Shown here piece after piece: positions 53,248 to 61,251 of a stretch of DNA of 64,000 bases; positions within the stretch are counted from its first letter, which is position 1, and each line of letters begins with the position of its first letter. The notes beneath the pieces are model-generated. The model saw only the letters and a list, made by a program, of their open reading frames with translations. It ran no database searches and was not told the origin of the DNA. Location: positions 833,501-897,500 of the forward strand of contig NC_015499.1 in the NCBI RefSeq assembly GCF_000212395.1, given 5' to 3'. A program made the position numbers and the translations under genes. The DNA comes from Thermodesulfobium narugense DSM 14796 (lineage in GTDB: Bacteria > Thermodesulfobiota > Thermodesulfobiia > Thermodesulfobiales > Thermodesulfobiaceae).

Positions 53248-53724
53248 ATGATTATTCTAGGTATTGACCCGGGAGTAGCTGATATCGGTTATGCTATTGT
53301 AAAAAAGGATAATAAAATTAAATTAGAAAGTTGTGGCTTAATACAGGTTCATGGTTGCAGTCAGAATCAAAGGCTTTGTAGGATATTTGAAGAGTTAAGT
53401 TTTATTATTGACAAATATAATCCAGATGCATGTTCAATCGAGAAAATCTTTTATTTTAAAAATCAAAAAACAGTTATGGACGTATCAGAAGGTAGAGGAG
53501 TAATAAAATTAGTTTTAAGTAGAAAAAATATTCAGTATAGAGAATATACTCCTAAAGAAGTAAAGCGTTTGATATCAGGAAATGGCCTTGCAAATAAAGA
53601 TCAGGTTAGAAGGTCAGTAGAATATATTTTAGGTTCAAATTTCAATAATTTACAAGATGACGTGACTGACGCTATAGCGTTGGCTCTTATATACTCAGAC
53701 GATGATAGCATATATAGTAGGTAA
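53248..53724 (+). CDS. ruvC: Holliday junction resolvase RuvC
   Basis: 158 residues. ILGIDPGVADIGYAIV contains the first catalytic Asp, SIEKIFYFKNQKTVMDV the Glu, and DDVTDAIALAL the C-terminal Asp pair. RuvC cuts Holliday junctions in a complex with RuvAB. Its last 23 bases overlap ruvA. SD is weak (GAGAGAA). Confidence 0.95.
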   Translation: MIILGIDPGVADIGYAIVKKDNKIKLESCGLIQVHGCSQNQRLCRIFEELSFIIDKYNPDACSIEKIFYFKNQKTVMDVSEGRGVIKLVLSRKNIQYREYTPKEVKRLISGNGLANKDQVRRSVEYILGSNFNNLQDDVTDAIALALIYSDDDSIYSR

Positions 53725-54286
53725 TTTGATCGGGTTTATAGAAAATAGCATAATTGTTGAAAATAATGGTTTAGGATATTTAATAAAGTTGCCTCCTTAT
53801 CTTTTAGAAAAGAACAAGAACAAAAAGGGCGATATTATTGAGCTTTATATAAGCCACCAATTTATTGGTGAATCTCAACAACTATTTGGTTTTGAGTCAA
53901 TTTCAGACCTTGAAAGCTTTCAAAAACTTTTAAAAATACATGGAGTTGGAGTTAAACTAGCATTGCAAATTATATCTTCATTTAAAACAAACCCAACTTT
54001 AATTTTAGATTTGAAAAATGATCACATAAGTTCTCTTAAATCAATTCCTGGAGTTGGAGAAAAAACTGCCAAAAGAATATTTGAAGAGCTAAAAGGATGT
54101 TTTCCAGAGTTTTCTGAAGTAAAGTTTGATGATAGGGCAAAATTGGCTGTAGATGCTTTGGTTTCACTAGGTGTTTCCTTTCAAAAGGCTAAAGAAGTTG
54201 TAATTGACACACTTAAAGATGTTCAGGATTTAAATATTATTAAGAGTGAGGATATTATTACTATGGCAATTCAAAGGATAAGATGA
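53702..54286 (+). CDS. ruvA: Holliday junction DNA helicase subunit RuvA
   Basis: 194 residues. The N-terminal OB fold (IAYIVGNLIGFIENSIIVEN), helix-hairpin-helix motifs (LLKIHGVGVKLALQIIS and LKSIPGVGEKTAKRIFEELK) and a small C-terminal RuvB-binding domain are present. RuvA binds four-way junctions and loads RuvB. ATGA overlap with ruvB. Confidence 0.95.
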   Translation: MIAYIVGNLIGFIENSIIVENNGLGYLIKLPPYLLEKNKNKKGDIIELYISHQFIGESQQLFGFESISDLESFQKLLKIHGVGVKLALQIISSFKTNPTLILDLKNDHISSLKSIPGVGEKTAKRIFEELKGCFPEFSEVKFDDRAKLAVDALVSLGVSFQKAKEVVIDTLKDVQDLNIIKSEDIITMAIQRIR

Positions 54287-55242
54287 ACATATTAAGACCA
54301 AAATCTTTTGATGAGTATATAGGGCAGGAAACCATAAAAAGACTATTGAAAATTTCTGTAGATGCTGCAAAGAAAAGAAATGAAATGCTAGATCACATTT
54401 TATTGTCTGGCCCTCCAGGTCTTGGTAAGACAACGCTTGCTTCTATACTTGCATATGAAATGGGAAAAAACTTTAAATTCGCTATAGCGTCTGCGTTGCA
54501 AAAACCAATAGATCTTGTGGGGCTCTTAACGTCAATAGATAAAGAAGGATCTGTTTTATTTATTGACGAAATTCATAGATTACCGAAAAATTTAGAAGAA
54601 ATTTTATATATTTCTATGGAAGATTATATTGTAGATATAAGCGTGTCAAAAGGAGTGGGAGCACAAAGCATTAGATTAAATCTTCCTCCGTTTACTTTAA
54701 TTTGTGCTACTACAAAACCTGGTTTACTTTCTTCACCCTTAATTGATAGGTTTGGAATTCATGGATATTTTGAATTTTATCAGGTAGAAGAATTAACTGC
54801 TATTATTAAAAGATCTGCTCAGTTTCTTGAGTTGGATATTGAAGAAGAGGCATCTGAATTTTTGGCTAAAAGATCTAGATTTACCCCAAGGGTAGCAAAC
54901 AAACTTCTAAGAAGAGTAAGAGACTACGTTCAAGTAAATAAAATCAAGTTAATTGACGTTGAGGCTGCAAGAAAATCCTTAGAAATTATAAATATTGATG
55001 ATTTGGGCTTGAATGACCTTGATAGAAAATATTTAAGAGCATTAAAAGATATTTTTAAAGGTGGGCCTGTAGGAATTGACAATATTTCTCAATTTTTAGG
55101 AGAGAGTCCTGAGACAATTGAAGATCTTTGCGAACCATATCTTTTAAAGATTGATTTTATCCAAAGAACTCCAAGAGGAAGAATATTAACTGAAAACGCG
55201 TTAAATTATTTAGAAAGCAAAAATTATGAAAAATCTCTTTGA
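54283..55242 (+). CDS. ruvB: Holliday junction DNA helicase subunit RuvB
   Basis: 319 residues. LRPKSFDEYIGQETIK opens the protein, SGPPGLGKTTLASIL is Walker A, LFIDEIHRL Walker B and RTPRGRILTENALNYL the C-terminal winged helix. The AAA+ motor drives branch migration with RuvA. It starts four bases inside ruvA and its end overlaps the next gene by 17 bases, so this is one operon. Confidence 0.96.
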   Translation: MNILRPKSFDEYIGQETIKRLLKISVDAAKKRNEMLDHILLSGPPGLGKTTLASILAYEMGKNFKFAIASALQKPIDLVGLLTSIDKEGSVLFIDEIHRLPKNLEEILYISMEDYIVDISVSKGVGAQSIRLNLPPFTLICATTKPGLLSSPLIDRFGIHGYFEFYQVEELTAIIKRSAQFLELDIEEEASEFLAKRSRFTPRVANKLLRRVRDYVQVNKIKLIDVEAARKSLEIINIDDLGLNDLDRKYLRALKDIFKGGPVGIDNISQFLGESPETIEDLCEPYLLKIDFIQRTPRGRILTENALNYLESKNYEKSL

Positions 55243-56116
55243 TTTAGAAAAAACAATTTGTTTAATTGACGCACATTCTGTTATTTATAGGGCTTACTAT
55301 GCACTTCCTGAGTTGACTTCTTCAGCAGGGATACCTACAAATGCTCTTTATGGTTTTATAAATATACTTTTGAAACTAATAAAAGAAGAAGATCCTTATA
55401 CAATTTTTGTAGCCTTTGATTCTCCAGAAAAGACCTTTAGACATGAGAGTTTTAAAGAATATAAGGCATCAAGACCAAAGATGCCAGAATCTCTAATTTC
55501 TCAAGTTCTGTTGATAAAAGAGTTTTTAAAGCTTATGAATATTAGATTTTATGAAGTTCCTGGCTATGAGAGCGATGATCTGGTTGCTAGTATGGCTAAG
55601 CAAATTGAAAAGAAAGATTATGATGTTTTGATACTTACTGGTGACTTTGACTTATTGCAGCTTGTAAGTGAAAGAGTAAAAGTTTTAATTATGAAAAAGG
55701 GTATCAGCGATGTTGAGAAATATGATTTGGACAAATTTTTAACAAAGTTTGGAATTAGGCCAAATCAAATAGCTGACATGAAGGCGTTATCGGGCGATTC
55801 TTCCGATGAGATACCTGGTGTAAAAGGAATAGGAAAGAAAACTGCTATAGAAATATTAAGGCAGTTTAATACTGTAGAAGAGTTATTGAAAAATATTGAT
55901 AGATTTAAGAATAAACGGTACAGAGAATTAATTTACGAAAACAAAGAAAAAATTCTTTTTTATAAATCAATAACTTTACTCGATACAGATGTTTCTTTGG
56001 AAATTGAAATTGAAGAAAAACCCTGGGAAAATTTGTCTTATGAACAAAGAGAATCTCTAAAAAGATTTCTTGAATCACTAGATTTGAAAAGTATACAAAA
56101 AAAACTCTTCAGTTAA
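55226..56116 (+). CDS. Stand-alone 5'-3' exonuclease (PolA N-terminal domain type)
   Basis: 296 residues. LIDAHSVIYRAYYAL, FVAFDSPEKTFRHESFKEYK, the acidic GYESDDLVA and TGDFDLLQLV, and the helix-hairpin-helix GVKGIGKKTA match the N-terminal FEN-like domain of DNA polymerase I. No polymerase domain follows. In some bacteria this domain is a separate protein that removes RNA primers and flaps. Overlap with ruvB by 17 bases suggests co-expression with the recombination genes. Confidence 0.9.
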   Translation: MKNLFDLEKTICLIDAHSVIYRAYYALPELTSSAGIPTNALYGFINILLKLIKEEDPYTIFVAFDSPEKTFRHESFKEYKASRPKMPESLISQVLLIKEFLKLMNIRFYEVPGYESDDLVASMAKQIEKKDYDVLILTGDFDLLQLVSERVKVLIMKKGISDVEKYDLDKFLTKFGIRPNQIADMKALSGDSSDEIPGVKGIGKKTAIEILRQFNTVEELLKNIDRFKNKRYRELIYENKEKILFYKSITLLDTDVSLEIEIEEKPWENLSYEQRESLKRFLESLDLKSIQKKLFS

Positions 56117-56230
56117 ATCTCTTTTTTTTCAAAGTAACGGCTTATTTAGTCAAAATTATTTAGTAACTAACTTGATTATTTGTTTGTAAAGGATTATTAT
56201 TAGTAATATAGACTTTTTGGGAGGGTTTAT

Positions 56231-57943
56231 GTGAATTATACTATAAGAATATGCGGTGAAGCAGGGCAAGGAATTCAAACCACTGGTGAGGGCTTTTCAA
56301 GGTTATTTAGCCTACTTGGTTATAATGTATTTTCATTTCAAGATTATGAGTCCAGAATAAGAGGTGGTCATAACTTTTATCAGATAACTTTTGGAACAGA
56401 TGAAATTTATGCGCCTAAAAAATTTTTAGATTTACTTCTTACCTTTGACAAAAAGGGTTTAGAATATAAGAACTTACTTCGAGATGATGGTATTGCTATT
56501 TATGACGCTGATTACCTCAAAAAAAGTGAACATGACGAAAAATTTATAAACTGTCCTTTTAGACAATTGTTGAATAACGCTAGACTAAAAAGTATATTTG
56601 AAAACGTCGTTTCTTTTGCATTGGTTGCAAATATACTTTCTATTGATAGAAAATACGTTTATAAAGTTATTTATGACATTTTTGCTGGTAAACCAGAGGA
56701 CATAATAGAACAAAATATTAAAGCAGTTGATATCGGATATGACTTTGATGTTAAAAGAAAAGTAAATTTACCAGCTTCAGACAGTGAAGAAAAAATCTTA
56801 TTAGATGGCGTAAAAGGAGTTGGCATAGGTGCTATAGGATCAGGTTGTAAATTTTATTCAGCATATCCTATGACACCTTCTACTGGTGTATTTCAATATA
56901 TTGGAACGCACGCTGAAAAGTTCAATATTGTAGTAGAACAAGCAGAAGATGAATTAAGCGCTATTAATATGGCAATTGGGGCATCCTTCGCGGGAGTTAG
57001 GGCTATGACTGGAACTTCGGGTGGAGGTTTTGCTCTTATGAATGAAGCTTTATCTCTTTCTGGAATGACAGAAACTCCAATAGTGATTTTGCTATCTCAA
57101 CGTCCTGGTCCAGCAACAGGATTTCCTACCAGGACTGAACAAGGAGAGTTGCTTTATGCTATTCATGCTGGGCATGGAGATTTTCCAAGAGTTGTTTTTG
57201 CTCCTGGTGATCCCCTTGAATGTGTATATCTTACAAACAAAGCTTTCGACATAGCAGAAAAATATCAAATTCCAGCCATTGTTTTAACAGATCAGCATCT
57301 TGTGGACTCTTTATACTCTTATAAAAAAGATCTCAAATTAAAGTTAAAAAACAAAGATTATAGACTAAGATCAGCAGATTTTGAAAACTATCAAGATTAT
57401 AAAAGACATAAATTTTTGGATTTTACTAAAAAAATCCCTCTTATCCCTTTAGCTGTTCCGGGAAATAGTAGGCAGTTGGTATTTACAGATAGTGATGAAC
57501 ATGATGAATATGGTCATATAACTGAAGATGGCGAAGTAAGAAAAAGGATGGTTGAGAGAAGATATTTTTGGAAAATTGAAAATATTAGAAATGAGATATC
57601 TTTGCCAAAAATTTATGGCAATAGTGACTCGAAAATTGTATTAATTGGATTTGGGTCAAATCTTGGGGTACTTAAAGAAATTGCAAATAATAAGGAAATA
57701 TCAGTATGTGCAATTCACTTTAGCGAGTTGTTTCCGCTTCCACTAAAAGAAAATTCTAATGAGTTTCTAAAGATAATATCAAGGTCTAATTTAACTATTT
57801 GTATCGAAAATAACGCTTCTGGACAGTTTCAAAAACTTGTTGAGTCAGAATATGGTTTCAAATTTTCACATAATTTAAGAAAATATGATGGTAGGCCTTT
57901 TAATTACGATGAAGTTCTGGAGGATATTTATGCTATCTTATAA
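56231..57943 (+). CDS. korA: 2-oxoacid:acceptor oxidoreductase, gamma-alpha fusion subunit
   Basis: 570 residues. Residues ~1-180 are the gamma domain (RICGEAGQGIQTTGEGFSRL, SRIRGGHN) and the rest the alpha subunit (GCKFYSAYPMTPSTGVFQYI, VRAMTGTSGGGFALMNEALS, SQRPGPATGFPTRTEQGEL), as in 2-oxoglutarate or related 2-oxoacid:ferredoxin oxidoreductases. They form acyl-CoA and CO2 from a 2-oxoacid, or run in reverse. Substrate specificity cannot be read. GTG start after GGGAGGG. No ferredoxin-type subunit is encoded nearby. The beta-subunit gene overlaps its end by 14 bases. Confidence 0.92.
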   Translation: MNYTIRICGEAGQGIQTTGEGFSRLFSLLGYNVFSFQDYESRIRGGHNFYQITFGTDEIYAPKKFLDLLLTFDKKGLEYKNLLRDDGIAIYDADYLKKSEHDEKFINCPFRQLLNNARLKSIFENVVSFALVANILSIDRKYVYKVIYDIFAGKPEDIIEQNIKAVDIGYDFDVKRKVNLPASDSEEKILLDGVKGVGIGAIGSGCKFYSAYPMTPSTGVFQYIGTHAEKFNIVVEQAEDELSAINMAIGASFAGVRAMTGTSGGGFALMNEALSLSGMTETPIVILLSQRPGPATGFPTRTEQGELLYAIHAGHGDFPRVVFAPGDPLECVYLTNKAFDIAEKYQIPAIVLTDQHLVDSLYSYKKDLKLKLKNKDYRLRSADFENYQDYKRHKFLDFTKKIPLIPLAVPGNSRQLVFTDSDEHDEYGHITEDGEVRKRMVERRYFWKIENIRNEISLPKIYGNSDSKIVLIGFGSNLGVLKEIANNKEISVCAIHFSELFPLPLKENSNEFLKIISRSNLTICIENNASGQFQKLVESEYGFKFSHNLRKYDGRPFNYDEVLEDIYAIL

Positions 57944-58772
57944 AGATTTTGACAACGGCACTGTTCCTGCTTGGTGTCCTGGTTGTGGGAATTTTGCTAT
58001 TCTAGATGCTTTTAAAAAGGCATTACTTGAGTTGGGAATTGAGCCATATGAAATTACGCTAGTTTCGGGAATAGGTCAATCAAGCAAATTGCCACACTAC
58101 TTAAAATGTAATGGCTTTAACGGTCTTCACGGCAGGTCTTTGCCTGTGGCTACCGGTATTAGTGTAGCCAATCATAAACAAAAAGTAATTATTTTTGGGG
58201 GAGACGGTGATACTTACGGTGAAGGTGGAAATCATCTCTTACATGCATTTAGGAGAAATCCAAATATAAAGCTTTTTGTTCATAACAATGCTGTTTATGG
58301 GCTAACAAAAGGGCAGGCTTCTCCTACTACAGAATTTGGAAGACGAACAAAGGCTCAACCTTTTGGTTCTCTTTCTGAGCCTTTAAACCCTATAGCGTTT
58401 GCTATTGCAATGAATTGTTCATTTGTGGCACGAAGTTTTTCTGGTAGTCCTGAACACCTTAAGAATATTATGAAAATGGCCATAAATCACGAAGGCTTTG
58501 CACTGGTAGATATTCTTCAAATATGTGTAAGCTTTAATAAAGTCAACAATTTTGAATGGTACAAAAAGAGAATTTATGAATTCAATGCTGATTACGATCT
58601 TTCTGACAAATTAAAAGCTTTTGAAAAATCTCAAGAATTTGACGAAAGAATCCCTTTAGGAGTGTTTTATTCCAACTCAAGACCAACCTTTGAAAAAAAT
58701 ATACCTGTAATAAAGGATAAAACCCTTGTTTCAATGCAAAATTTTCCTGATATAACTTCTCTAATATGTTAA
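57930..58772 (+). CDS. korB: 2-oxoacid:acceptor oxidoreductase, beta subunit
   Basis: 280 residues. CPGCGNFAILDAFKKAL has two of the Fe-S Cys, and FGGDGDTYGEGGNHLLHAFR is the thiamine-diphosphate motif with NNAVYGLTKGQASPTT following. It is the TPP- and Fe-S-binding partner of the preceding gene. Start: ATG at 57930, about seven bases after GGAGG and 14 bases inside korA; upstream in-frame ATGs lie before the SD. It overlaps the next radical SAM gene by 7 bases. Confidence 0.93.
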   Translation: MLSYKDFDNGTVPAWCPGCGNFAILDAFKKALLELGIEPYEITLVSGIGQSSKLPHYLKCNGFNGLHGRSLPVATGISVANHKQKVIIFGGDGDTYGEGGNHLLHAFRRNPNIKLFVHNNAVYGLTKGQASPTTEFGRRTKAQPFGSLSEPLNPIAFAIAMNCSFVARSFSGSPEHLKNIMKMAINHEGFALVDILQICVSFNKVNNFEWYKKRIYEFNADYDLSDKLKAFEKSQEFDERIPLGVFYSNSRPTFEKNIPVIKDKTLVSMQNFPDITSLIC

Positions 58773-59800
58773 AGTTTGACTTTTTTATTCAGGTTCATTT
58801 AACAGAGAGATGTAATCTTAGGTGCAGACATTGTTATCAAGAAAATCAAAAGACTGAATTAAAGTTTGACGATTGGGAGAATTTTTTCTCCTATAGTAAA
58901 GATTTAATAAGGGAGTGGGAGATAAAATATGATATTGAAATTCCATTTTTAATAAAACTAACTGGTGGTGAACCTTTTTTAAGAGAAGACTTTTTTGAAA
59001 TTGTAAAGTTTTTAAATGAAATTGATATTGAACCTTATATTTTAACAAATGGCACTCTCATTGACAAAAAAATGTTGTCTGATTTAAAAAAATTTAGATT
59101 TAATGGATTTCAGATAAGTATAGAAGGTAGCAAAGATACTCATGATAATATTAGAGGACAAGGCACATTTTATAAAGTTAAAGATGCAATAAAACTTTTG
59201 AAAGAAGAGAATTTTAGGGTGTTTTTGAAAACTACCTTATCTAGACTTAATTATAAGGATTTAAATGATTTGATAGATATTTCAAATAAGTGGGGGGTGG
59301 ATGGCCTAGGGTTTTCAAGATTGGTTCCCATTGGCAATGGCTCAAAGCTGCACGATTACATGCTTTCAAGTTCAGAGTTGAAAGATTTCTATTTGAACCT
59401 GAAAGCAAAAAATATAACATCATTTGAATTATTGATAGAAGATCCCCTTGGAGTTTGTGTTCTAGATGACGAATTAAAAGACAAAATTAATTCTATTGGC
59501 GGTTGTTCGGCAGGATTCTCAAGCATAACAGTTTTGTCCGATGGTGAGATAGTTCCCTGTAGGAGGATGCCAATTTCTTTGGGTAATATATTAAAAGATG
59601 ATTTGAGAAAGATTTGGTCTGAAAACGAGGTATTGCTCTCTTTAAGAGATAAAAACAAATATAAAAATGGATGTAGTAGTTGTCTTTATTGGAATGTATG
59701 TAGAGGCTGTAGGGCTATTGCTTATTCTTTGTCAAAAGAAAAACAAAGTTGGCTAAACAAAGATCCTCAGTGCTTTTTAACTGAGTCTTTGATAAAATGA
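58766..59800 (+). CDS. Radical SAM/SPASM protein, first of a tandem pair
   Basis: 344 residues. The [4Fe-4S]/SAM motif is CNLRCRHC in VHLTERCNLRCRHCYQEN, followed by LTGGEPFLRED. The C-terminal SPASM part has GGCSAGF, PCRRMPISLGN, CSSC, CRGCRA and DPQCF, enough Cys for two auxiliary clusters. Such proteins modify peptides (PqqE, sactisynthases) or other substrates such as tetrapyrroles. A 34-residue ORF follows 22 bases downstream and a second homologue after that. It overlaps korB by 7 bases, hence co-transcription. Confidence 0.93.
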   Translation: MLKFDFFIQVHLTERCNLRCRHCYQENQKTELKFDDWENFFSYSKDLIREWEIKYDIEIPFLIKLTGGEPFLREDFFEIVKFLNEIDIEPYILTNGTLIDKKMLSDLKKFRFNGFQISIEGSKDTHDNIRGQGTFYKVKDAIKLLKEENFRVFLKTTLSRLNYKDLNDLIDISNKWGVDGLGFSRLVPIGNGSKLHDYMLSSSELKDFYLNLKAKNITSFELLIEDPLGVCVLDDELKDKINSIGGCSAGFSSITVLSDGEIVPCRRMPISLGNILKDDLRKIWSENEVLLSLRDKNKYKNGCSSCLYWNVCRGCRAIAYSLSKEKQSWLNKDPQCFLTESLIK

Positions 59801-59822
59801 AAATTCAAAGGAGGTGAAAAGA

Positions 59823-59927
59823 ATGAAAAAAGAACTTGACAAAAAGACTCTTGAAAAAGAGACAGACTTCTGGAACAAGATCAAAGACAGTCTTAAAAAA
59901 GGTTCCGGAAAAGTTTGTCGCAAGTGA
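59823..59927 (+). CDS. 34-residue peptide, candidate radical SAM substrate
   Basis: An ATG preceded by a perfect AAAGGAGGTG encodes 34 residues: a charged helical part (KKELDKKTLEKETDFWNKIK) and the tail DSLKKGSGKVCRK. It has one Trp, one Cys near the C-terminus and a Gly-Ser-Gly segment. It lies between two radical SAM/SPASM genes and its stop TGA overlaps the GTG of the second one (GTGA). Precursors of ribosomally made modified peptides are often found in this way. A purely structural or regulatory role is also possible. Confidence 0.65.
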   Translation: MKKELDKKTLEKETDFWNKIKDSLKKGSGKVCRK

Positions 59928-60985
59928 AAGAGCTGATAGAAGATCCTTCAGTTGTCAGTTTGACAACTAATAAGAGTGTACCTTTTACAGTTCAAATCCA
60001 CATTACTGAAAGATGCAATTTGAACTGCAGACACTGTTATCAGGAAAATGAAATAACAGAAGAAATGAGTCTTGAAGAAATTAAAGACTATATACAAGAA
60101 ATACTTGAAGTAGTTTACGATTGGGCAGAGAAGTCGGAAATTGCTTTTCTGCCCAATATAAATTTATTGGGGGGAGAAGTTTTTTTAAGAAATGATTGGG
60201 AAGAGATATTAAATTTTTTATCCAGAGAAAATATAGAGTACTATATATTAACCAATGCAACTCTGATAGACGAGTTTGTTGCAAAAAAACTTAAAAATTT
60301 TCAGGTATCTGGAGTACAGGTTAGTCTGGATGGTCCTGAAAAAATTCATGATTACATTAGGGGTCAGGATTCATTTAAAAAAGCTGTTGCCGGTATTCAA
60401 AATCTTATAAAAAATGATATTCACGTCACTCTAAATGCTACAATATCAAAAATTAATTATGAATTTTTTCAAGATCTTATTCAGGTTGCAAAAGATTTAC
60501 ATGTACATGGACTGGTATTTTCAAGACTAGTCCCTACTGGGCATTCACAAAACATTAAAGAGTTGATACTTACAAAATATGAGTTAAAATCGCTTTATGA
60601 TCTTGTTAAAGAGAATAACGAAAATTCAGATTTTAAGATAAACACTGGCGATCCAATTGCTTCTTTGTATATTGATTGCAATACTTCTTACGGTTTTGGT
60701 GGATGTGCTGCGGGATTTGCTGGAATAACTATTTTAAGCAATGCAACTTTGGTTCCCTGTAGGAGGCTAAAAATTTCTTTAGGCAATTTGAGAAGAGATT
60801 CTTTTAGAGAAATATGGTCAAATTCTGAAGTATTAAACAATCTCAGAATTCAAGAAAATTATTTTGGAAAGTGCAGGAAGTGTTCTAAATTTATGAGGTG
60901 TAGAGGTTGTAGAGCAATTTGTTTTGCTCTATCTTCCAGAGAAGAGTATAAATATCTAGATGAAGACCCTCAGTGTATTTTTTGA
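59924..60985 (+). CDS. Radical SAM/SPASM protein, second of a tandem pair
   Basis: 353 residues. IHITERCNLNCRHCYQENE, then LLGGEVFLRNDW (Val in place of the common Pro), GGCAAGF, PCRRLKISLGN, CRKC, CRGCRA and DPQCIF. It is clearly paralogous with the first protein along its whole length. Start: GTG at 59924 overlaps the peptide stop (GTGA); TTG at 59915 is an alternative. Convergent with the small membrane protein gene at 60987, stop to stop. It probably acts on the same or a related substrate as its partner. Confidence 0.92.
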   Translation: MKELIEDPSVVSLTTNKSVPFTVQIHITERCNLNCRHCYQENEITEEMSLEEIKDYIQEILEVVYDWAEKSEIAFLPNINLLGGEVFLRNDWEEILNFLSRENIEYYILTNATLIDEFVAKKLKNFQVSGVQVSLDGPEKIHDYIRGQDSFKKAVAGIQNLIKNDIHVTLNATISKINYEFFQDLIQVAKDLHVHGLVFSRLVPTGHSQNIKELILTKYELKSLYDLVKENNENSDFKINTGDPIASLYIDCNTSYGFGGCAAGFAGITILSNATLVPCRRLKISLGNLRRDSFREIWSNSEVLNNLRIQENYFGKCRKCSKFMRCRGCRAICFALSSREEYKYLDEDPQCIF

Positions 60986-60986
60986 T

Positions 60987-61151
60987 TTAGAATTTTTCAA
61001 AAATATTTGGTTTAAAAAGTGCTACATAAATAAAGAAAATTGAGAACATAGTGCTTATGATTCTGACATGTAAATTGAAAGGAAATACAAAAACTACTAA
61101 TAATAAGATTGTTACTGCAGCTAACATTATGAATCTTATTAATTTTGGCAA
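60987..61151 (-). CDS. 54-residue membrane protein
   Basis: The TTG start lies seven bases after AAAGGAG. The product has two hydrophobic segments (IMLAAVTILLLVVFVFPF and STMFSIFFIYVALF) joined by a short loop with NLHVR, and ends KPNIFEKF. It shares its stop region with the second radical SAM gene, from which it is separated by one base. Function unknown; it may be linked to the cassette by position only. Confidence 0.65.
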   Translation of the reverse strand: MPKLIRFIMLAAVTILLLVVFVFPFNLHVRIISTMFSIFFIYVALFKPNIFEKF

Positions 61152-61251
61152 AATTTTACTCCTTTGAGAATAATTTTTATTATTTAAATTTTAACATTAA
61201 GAGGGCAAAATTGAAAAAAGTTAATTAACAATATTGTTTAGGAGGGAGAAT

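Noticed and set aside
59898-59924. KGSGK in the small peptide as a streptide-type KxxxW crosslink site
   Set aside because: The needed Trp is not at the right position; the only Trp is at residue 17, before the motif. Similarity is superficial.
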